Shown in pieces: positions 59,109 to 64,000 of a stretch of DNA of 64,000 bases (its first letter is position 1; each line of letters starts with the position of its first letter). The notes under the pieces were generated by a model that was not told the DNA's origin, ran no database searches, and worked only from the letters and a program-made list of their open reading frames with translations. The translations under genes and the position numbers were made by a program. The DNA is from Ciceribacter sichuanensis (GTDB lineage Bacteria > Pseudomonadota > Alphaproteobacteria > Rhizobiales > Rhizobiaceae), in assembly GCF_024055605.1 (NCBI RefSeq), contig NZ_JAMXLX010000001.1, positions 620,001 to 684,000 of the forward strand, read 5' to 3'.

Positions 59109-59960
59109 TCAGAGACCGCGGTCGATTTCGGTCAATCCGTTCTCGTGTCCCTCTTCGCCGATGGTCAGCGTGCCGTAGCGACGACGCCAGGCGCGTGCGC
59201 CGAAGGGGAGCGAGAGGAGATAGGCGAGCACGGTGAACGACAGAACTTCGAAGGTGAAGCTCATCAACAGGGCGACGTAAAGAACGACACCGAGAATCAT
59301 CGGCAATACGAGATCGCGGCGGATGCGGCTCGTCTCCGACTTTCCGGACCAGACCGGCAGACGGCTGACTAGCAGATAACCGATCAGGACCGTATAGAGC
59401 GATCCTGCATAGGCGACGGGCGCCGTCGGTGGCACGCCGAGAAAGCCGAGATAAACAGGCAGCAGCACCAGCATGGCCCCGGCAGGCGCCGGCACGCCGA
59501 CGAAATATTCCGATTGCCAGGGAGCCTTGGTCTCACGATCCGCCATGACATTGAAGCGGGCGAGCCGAAGGCCGGCGGCGATCGCATAGAGCAGAGCCGC
59601 GATCCAGCCGAGCGAGCGGGCCTGATCCAGGATGAAGGCATAGAGCACGAGCGCAGGGGCCACGCCGAAGTTTACGATATCGGCCAGCGAATCCATCTGG
59701 GCGCCGAACTTGGACGTCGCCTTCATCATGCGGGCGATCCGCCCGTCGATACCATCGAGGAATGCCGCAGCCAGCACCATCATCACCGCCAGTTCGTAAC
59801 GGTTTTCGAAGGCGAGCCGGATACCGGTCAGGCCAGCGCAGATGGCCAGCACGGTGATCAGGTTCGGAACGACAAGCCGCAGCGGGATCTCCCGAAGCCT
59901 TGGGCCTCGCGAACCGTCATCCTTGGCTATGCCCTCGGGCTGCTGCTGTGCTGTCTGCAT
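59109..59960 (-). CDS. pssA: CDP-diacylglycerol-serine O-phosphatidyltransferase
   Basis: Makes phosphatidylserine from CDP-DAG and serine (EC 2.7.8.8). 283 residues, about eight helices, with the CDP-alcohol phosphotransferase signature D72-G-x2-A-R77-x8-G86-x3-D90-x3-D94. This is the type II, membrane-embedded form usual in rhizobia. It follows psd by 20 bp in the same transcript, so phosphatidylethanolamine synthesis is encoded as one unit. Confidence 0.94.
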   Translation of the reverse strand: MQTAQQQPEGIAKDDGSRGPRLREIPLRLVVPNLITVLAICAGLTGIRLAFENRYELAVMMVLAAAFLDGIDGRIARMMKATSKFGAQMDSLADIVNFGVAPALVLYAFILDQARSLGWIAALLYAIAAGLRLARFNVMADRETKAPWQSEYFVGVPAPAGAMLVLLPVYLGFLGVPPTAPVAYAGSLYTVLIGYLLVSRLPVWSGKSETSRIRRDLVLPMILGVVLYVALLMSFTFEVLSFTVLAYLLSLPFGARAWRRRYGTLTIGEEGHENGLTEIDRGL

Positions 59961-59980
59961 GTGCCTTGCTCCCGCGACGC

Positions 59981-60679
59981 TCAGCTTCGACGGCTGACGA
60001 CCGGACCCTTGGAGGAGCCGAATTCGGCAATCACGGTTTCCCCCGCAATGGCCGTCTGGCCAAGGGAGACGCGCGGTTCCGCGCCTGCCGGAAGGAATAC
60101 GTCGAGGCGCGAGCCGAAACGGATCAGGCCGAAACGTTCGCCGGCATCCAGCGGTTCGTTGGTGTGGGTCCAGCAGACGATGCGGCGTGCGACGAGGCCG
60201 GCGATCTGCACAACGCCGATTTCGCCATGGGTGCTTTCGATCACGATGCCGTTACGCTCGTTTTCCTGGCTGGCCTTGTCGAGTTCGGCATTGAGGAAGC
60301 TGCCTTCGCGATAGGCAACGTTGATGACGCGGCCACGCACGGGTGCGCGGTTCACATGGCAGTTGAACACATTCATGAAGATCGAGATGCGCAGCATCGG
60401 ATCGCTGCCGAGGCCCAGTTCTTCCGGCGGCGCGACCATCTGGATGGCCGATACGCGGCCGTCAGCCGGGCTGATGACCAGATCGTCATCCTGCGGGGTG
60501 ACCCGTTCCGGATCGCGGAAGAAATAGGCGCACCACAACGTCAGCACGAAGCCGACCCAGAAGAGCGGTTCGAAAAGCCAGCCAAGGATGAGGGAGGCCA
60601 CAAAGAATGCGGCAACGAAGGGATAACCTTCCTTGTGCACCGGCACGATGGACTTACGAATGCTCTCGAACAGATCCAT
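59981..60679 (-). CDS. psd: Phosphatidylserine decarboxylase
   Basis: Produces phosphatidylethanolamine (EC 4.1.1.65). 232 residues of the short Psd type, with a hydrophobic N-terminus (about 20-60) and the self-cleavage site G221-S222 in FGSSKGPV, the serine becoming the pyruvoyl group. H and D of the endoprotease triad lie in the middle (NCHVNRAP region). First gene of psd-pssA. Confidence 0.95.
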   Translation of the reverse strand: MDLFESIRKSIVPVHKEGYPFVAAFFVASLILGWLFEPLFWVGFVLTLWCAYFFRDPERVTPQDDDLVISPADGRVSAIQMVAPPEELGLGSDPMLRISIFMNVFNCHVNRAPVRGRVINVAYREGSFLNAELDKASQENERNGIVIESTHGEIGVVQIAGLVARRIVCWTHTNEPLDAGERFGLIRFGSRLDVFLPAGAEPRVSLGQTAIAGETVIAEFGSSKGPVVSRRS

Positions 60680-60980
60680 GATTACCTCGCGTCGTTGCTG
60701 TTCCGGGTCTTGAAGCCGTTCCCGCGCAGTCGCAGCAACGGGAGAAACTTCGGATTTGTGGCTGCTGACTAACCCGAAAGCGCGTCCGGGGCAATGCTTG
60801 CGGCCGTCAAAGCCTGTTTACGCGACATTCGGTCCGGCGGCCGGGAGAGGGCCGGAGGTTCCATGCTGCGTCGCCGCAAAATGGAAGATTCATGCACCTT
60901 CCGTCAACGATTAACCGCTAAAAATGGCGGGTATGCATTGCAGGCCGTGACGTGCGGAGCCTTGTTTCCCGCACATTGAA
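60680..60980. other. Divergent region between psd and the diguanylate cyclase gene
   Basis: 301 bp without a supported gene. Some GC-rich dyads but no convincing promoter or terminator. The diguanylate cyclase ATG has no evident ribosome binding site. Confidence 0.45.
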
Positions 60981-62282
60981 ATGGACGAACGAGTGCGTGG
61001 GGCTGGGAAGACTGCTGACGAAGATAGGCGGCGCAGGGAGCGCGGTGATCTGTTCTGGATCGCTGCACCGGGTCGTTCCGTTCCCCCAACCTTGCTGCAG
61101 GCCGGAGTGATAGCAAGGCGGGAAGCAAGGGAGATTGCCGATCATGCCGTGGTATTCGCCCCTCTTGCCCGGGAAAGCCTCGGTGTCGGTATCCGCGATC
61201 TGCGCCGTACTCTGGGGGAGCGCGCCTATATCGTGATCGTTGTCGAGGAAAATCTCGGCTCCGAGTGGTTCGACCGCGCGCTCGACCTTGGTGCAGACGA
61301 TGTGCTGGCGGATGTTGACGACGCCGAAGTCGCGCGCTGTCTCTCCCGCGCCCGCAAGGTGCAGGAGCGCTCGCGCCGGGCCGAGGATGAGGTGGGACAC
61401 GTCACCCTCGAACGCGACTATCTGCAAGCTTGCATCGATCACCTGCCGACGCCGATCTTCTTCAAAAACGTGGAAGGCGTCTATGTAGGCTGCAACTCTG
61501 CCTTTGCCGAATATCTCGGACTGCCGCTTGAAACGATTCTGGGGGCATCCGTCTATGACGTCGCGCCCGCGGAGATCGCGCGACGATATCAGGCGGCCGA
61601 CGACGCGCTGTTCGACAGTGGGGGTGTGCAGGTCTACGAAAGCAAGGTCTGTCACTCCAACGGGGACATGCGTTTCGTCGAATTCCAGAAGGCAGTGATC
61701 AAGAGCCGGAACCAGGGCGTTTACGGCATCGCCGGCGCGATCCTCGACATTACCGACCGCAAGCGGCTGGAGACGCAGCTGATCGAGGCCGCCGAGCGCG
61801 ATCCCCTGACTAACGCCTATAATCGCCGCAAGTTCTTCCAGCTTGCCGAAGATGCCGCCGAATGGGCGCGCAACGGTGCAAGACCCGTCTCGGTCGCCAT
61901 CATCGACGTCGACCAGTTCAAGCTGATCAACGATCGCCTCGGGCATTCCGAGGGCGACAACGTGCTCTGCACGGTCTCGCAGGTGCTGGAGGCCGCCAGC
62001 GGGGAGAACAATATCGTCGCCCGCGCCGGCGGGGAAGAATTCTATGCGCTGTTTCCGGGGTTGCTCATTAAGGACGCAGCGGCGATCGCGGATGACATGC
62101 GCAGCGAGGTCGAGCGCTTCTGCCGTATCGATACGCTGTCGTCTGTCGCGGGAACTGTCAGCGTTGGCCTCGCCCAGTTCGATCCGGAGTTCGAAAGTCT
62201 GGACGAGGCGCTGAAACGTGCCGATTCCGCCCTTTATCTCGCCAAGCGCGAGGGGCGAAACCGGCTCTGCCTAGCCGACTGA
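60981..62282 (+). CDS. PAS-GGDEF diguanylate cyclase
   Basis: Makes c-di-GMP from two GTP. 433 residues: a receiver-like N-terminal domain (about 20-130) without clear phosphorylation acids, a coiled linker (about 130-150), a PAS domain (about 150-255 with FFKNVEGVYVGCN) and a GGDEF domain with the A-site GGEEF at 350-354. No RxxD inhibitory motif is at the usual place five residues before GGEEF, so product inhibition is unlikely. No EAL domain. The two PilZ proteins elsewhere in the window are possible receivers. The start has no strong ribosome binding site. Confidence 0.92.
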   Translation: MDERVRGAGKTADEDRRRRERGDLFWIAAPGRSVPPTLLQAGVIARREAREIADHAVVFAPLARESLGVGIRDLRRTLGERAYIVIVVEENLGSEWFDRALDLGADDVLADVDDAEVARCLSRARKVQERSRRAEDEVGHVTLERDYLQACIDHLPTPIFFKNVEGVYVGCNSAFAEYLGLPLETILGASVYDVAPAEIARRYQAADDALFDSGGVQVYESKVCHSNGDMRFVEFQKAVIKSRNQGVYGIAGAILDITDRKRLETQLIEAAERDPLTNAYNRRKFFQLAEDAAEWARNGARPVSVAIIDVDQFKLINDRLGHSEGDNVLCTVSQVLEAASGENNIVARAGGEEFYALFPGLLIKDAAAIADDMRSEVERFCRIDTLSSVAGTVSVGLAQFDPEFESLDEALKRADSALYLAKREGRNRLCLAD

Positions 62283-62301
62283 GGCGTAGAACCCGCGACC
62301 G

Positions 62302-64000
62302 TCAGATCGCCGGCGCCTTGCGCACCACCACGCCGAGTTCGTCGCTTTCGCGCACCTGCCGCAGATGCTCTTCCGCCTGGGTCGCTTCGCGCTGGCGGTT
62401 CCACATCGAGGCGTAGAGCCCGTTCTTTTCCAGAAGCGCCGAATGCGTTCCGCGTTCGGCGATCTCGCCGCCCTTGAGCACGATGATCTCGTCGGCCCCG
62501 ACGACGGTCGAGAGGCGATGCGCGATCACCAGCGTCGTGCGGTTTTCCGAAACGATATCGAGCGCTGCCTGGATTTCCTGTTCGGTCGTGGTGTCGAGTG
62601 CCGAGGTCGCCTCGTCGAGGATCAGGATCGGCGGCGCTTTCAGCACGGTGCGGGCGATCGCCACACGCTGCTTCTCTCCGCCGGAGAGCTTGAGCCCGCG
62701 CTCACCGACCATCGTCTTGAAGCCTTCGGGCAATTCGCGAATGAAGCGGCTGATCTGCGCGATATCCGCCGCCTGTTCGATCTCTGCATCGGTGGCACTC
62801 GGGCGGCCGTAGCGGATGTTGTAGGCGATGGTGTCGTTGAACAGCACGGTATCCTGCGGCACCATGCCGATCACCTTGCGCAGGCTTTGCTGGGTGACGT
62901 CACGCACATCCTGGCCGTCGATGGTGATCGATCCTTGCTGGATGTCATAGAAGCGGTAGAGCAGACGCGAGATCGTCGATTTGCCCGCGCCGGAAGGGCC
63001 GACCACGGCTACCGTCTTGCCGGCCGGCACCTCGAAGGAAATGCCCTTGAGGATGGGCCGCTGCGGATCGTAGGCGAAGTGGACGTCCTTGAAGGCGATG
63101 CTGCCCTGAGCGATGGCAAGCGCCGGTGCACCGGGCTTGTCGACCACTTCCGCCTGAACTTCGAGGAGGTCGAACATCTGTTCGATGTCGGTGAGACCCT
63201 GCCGGATCTCGCGATAGACGAAGCCGATGAAGTTGAGCGGAATCGAAAGCTGCATCAGCATCGCGTTGATGAAGACGAAATCGCCGATGGTCTGCTCGCC
63301 GCGCTGCACCGCGAGCGCGGACATGACCATCATGACGGCGGTGCCGAGGCCGAAAATCACGCCCTGGCCGAAGTTGAGCCAGCCGAGCGAGGTCCAGACT
63401 TCGGTCGCGGCTTTTTCATAACGCGCCATCGACCCGTCGAACCGCTTGGCCTCCATCTCCTCGTTGCCGAAATACTTGACGGTCTCGAAGTTCAGGAGCG
63501 AGTCGATTGCCTTGGTGTTGGCGTCGGTGTCGCTGTCGTTCATCGCGCGGCGAATGTTGATGCGCCAGTCGCTGGCCTTGATGGTGAACCAGATATAGGC
63601 ACAGACGGTGATGGCTGTGACAGCAAGATACGAAAAGCCGTAGCCCCACCAGAAGATCACAGCCGTCAGCAGGAATTCGATGAGCGTCGGAACGGAATTG
63701 AGAATGGTGAAACGGACGATCGTCTCGATGCCCTTGGTGCCGCGCTCGATGATGCGCGAAAGGCCGCCGGTCTTGCGTTCCAGATGGAAGCGCAGGGAAA
63801 GCCGGTGCATGTGAACGAAGGTCTTGTAGGCAAGCTGGCGCACCGCATACTGCCCGACGCTGGCAAACAGTGCGTCACGCAGCTGGTTGAGACCGACCTG
63901 AGCGATACGGACGACGTTATAGGCGATGACGAGCACCACCGCGCCAAGCAGGAAGGCGGGCAAGAGACCGACCATGTCGAGCTTGCCGTTCAGCGCATCC
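62302..64000 (-). CDS. ABC exporter, Atm1/HMT-like fused permease-ATPase (N-terminus beyond the window)
   Basis: Fused ABC transporter. The visible 566 residues cover most of the transmembrane domain and the whole ATPase: Walker A GPSGAGKST, the LSGGEKQR signature, Walker B ILILDEATSALD and the H-loop AHRLS. The transmembrane part, with TGGLSRIIERGTKGIE-type sequence, matches Atm1-like exporters (glutathione-linked sulfur or heavy-metal export). The frame remains open to base 64000, so the gene starts outside. It ends 19 bp from the diguanylate cyclase gene, convergent. Confidence 0.92.
   Translation of the reverse strand, partial: DALNGKLDMVGLLPAFLLGAVVLVIAYNVVRIAQVGLNQLRDALFASVGQYAVRQLAYKTFVHMHRLSLRFHLERKTGGLSRIIERGTKGIETIVRFTILNSVPTLIEFLLTAVIFWWGYGFSYLAVTAITVCAYIWFTIKASDWRINIRRAMNDSDTDANTKAIDSLLNFETVKYFGNEEMEAKRFDGSMARYEKAATEVWTSLGWLNFGQGVIFGLGTAVMMVMSALAVQRGEQTIGDFVFINAMLMQLSIPLNFIGFVYREIRQGLTDIEQMFDLLEVQAEVVDKPGAPALAIAQGSIAFKDVHFAYDPQRPILKGISFEVPAGKTVAVVGPSGAGKSTISRLLYRFYDIQQGSITIDGQDVRDVTQQSLRKVIGMVPQDTVLFNDTIAYNIRYGRPSATDAEIEQAADIAQISRFIRELPEGFKTMVGERGLKLSGGEKQRVAIARTVLKAPPILILDEATSALDTTTEQEIQAALDIVSENRTTLVIAHRLSTVVGADEIIVLKGGEIAERGTHSALLEKNGLYASMWNRQREATQAEEHLRQVRESDELGVVVRKAPAI

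Noticed and set aside
1..64000. CRISPR arrays, transposons, toxin-antitoxin or phage-defence systems
   Set aside because: No regularly spaced repeats, transposase genes or defence-type gene pairs were found; apart from the lone recombinase the window is core chromosome.

Overview
This window reads as a stretch of main-chromosome DNA from an alphaproteobacterium of the order Hyphomicrobiales, most likely family Rhizobiaceae. The evidence is a high-GC genome, two Porin_2-family porins, a single bifunctional Rsh, the blocks dapA-smpB, rpoZ-rsh and acpS-lepB-rnc-era-recO, the nadABC/NadQ pair, psd-pssA, and Rhizobiales-specific small families (TIGR02301, host-attachment protein, DUF2062). Genus and species cannot be fixed from the sequence alone. 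No prophage, plasmid backbone, CRISPR array or insertion sequence is visible; the only mobile-type gene is a lone tyrosine recombinase at 16.7-17.6 kb.

Layout. 0-2.6 kb: an ArnT-like GT-C glycosyltransferase (cut by the window edge) and a polyprenyl-phosphate glycosyltransferase, facing a YbhN-like membrane protein; probably envelope glycolipid modification. 2.6-6.2 kb: amn with a possibly leaderless promoter, two tiny membrane-protein genes, a PagL-like lipid A deacylase and a GST. 6.2-11.4 kb: TetR-YciI with tandem operators, LysR divergent from an SDR-SDR-tautomerase operon, DUF2147 and a Sel1-like protein. 11.5-16.5 kb: an aminotransferase, two PilZ proteins around a host-attachment protein, and a ferredoxin-reductase-type flavoprotein. 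16.5-21 kb: the lone recombinase between related hairpins, then two porins in opposite orientation flanking tRNA-Ser(GCT), with 177 bp of identical sequence as an inverted repeat. 21-31 kb: hydrolase, lytic transglycosylase, dapA, smpB, LysR, ada, a globin-coupled chemoreceptor and a NYN protein, with a possible sRNA or 3' UTR structure at 30.15 kb. 31-40 kb: housekeeping genes rpoZ, rsh, acpS, lepB, rnc, era, recO. 40-47.6 kb: MFS, MOSC, HD, acyltransferase and DUF2339 membrane proteins. 47.7-55.7 kb: nadABC with a palindromic operator and a 17-codon leader ORF upstream, an EF-hand protein, and a four-gene operon (ygfZ, HD phosphohydrolase, tyrosine phosphatase, nadQ). 55.8-64 kb: exported or small conserved proteins, a Nudix hydrolase, an SRAP protein, psd-pssA, a PAS-GGDEF diguanylate cyclase and an Atm1-like ABC exporter cut by the right edge.

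How the parts connect. NadQ, encoded at 52.7 kb, is the probable repressor of nadABC 5 kb away, acting at the palindrome in front of nadA. Envelope functions recur: lipid-linked sugar transfer, lipid A deacylation, porins, lytic transglycosylase and phosphatidylethanolamine synthesis. A c-di-GMP layer is suggested by one diguanylate cyclase and two PilZ proteins, one of which has lost the ligand-binding arginines. No wholly new multi-gene system stands out. The best candidates for something undescribed are small: the leader ORF plus terminator before nadA, the hairpin-flanked lone recombinase, the two-hairpin transcript at 30.15 kb, and several short proteins with strong ribosome binding sites.
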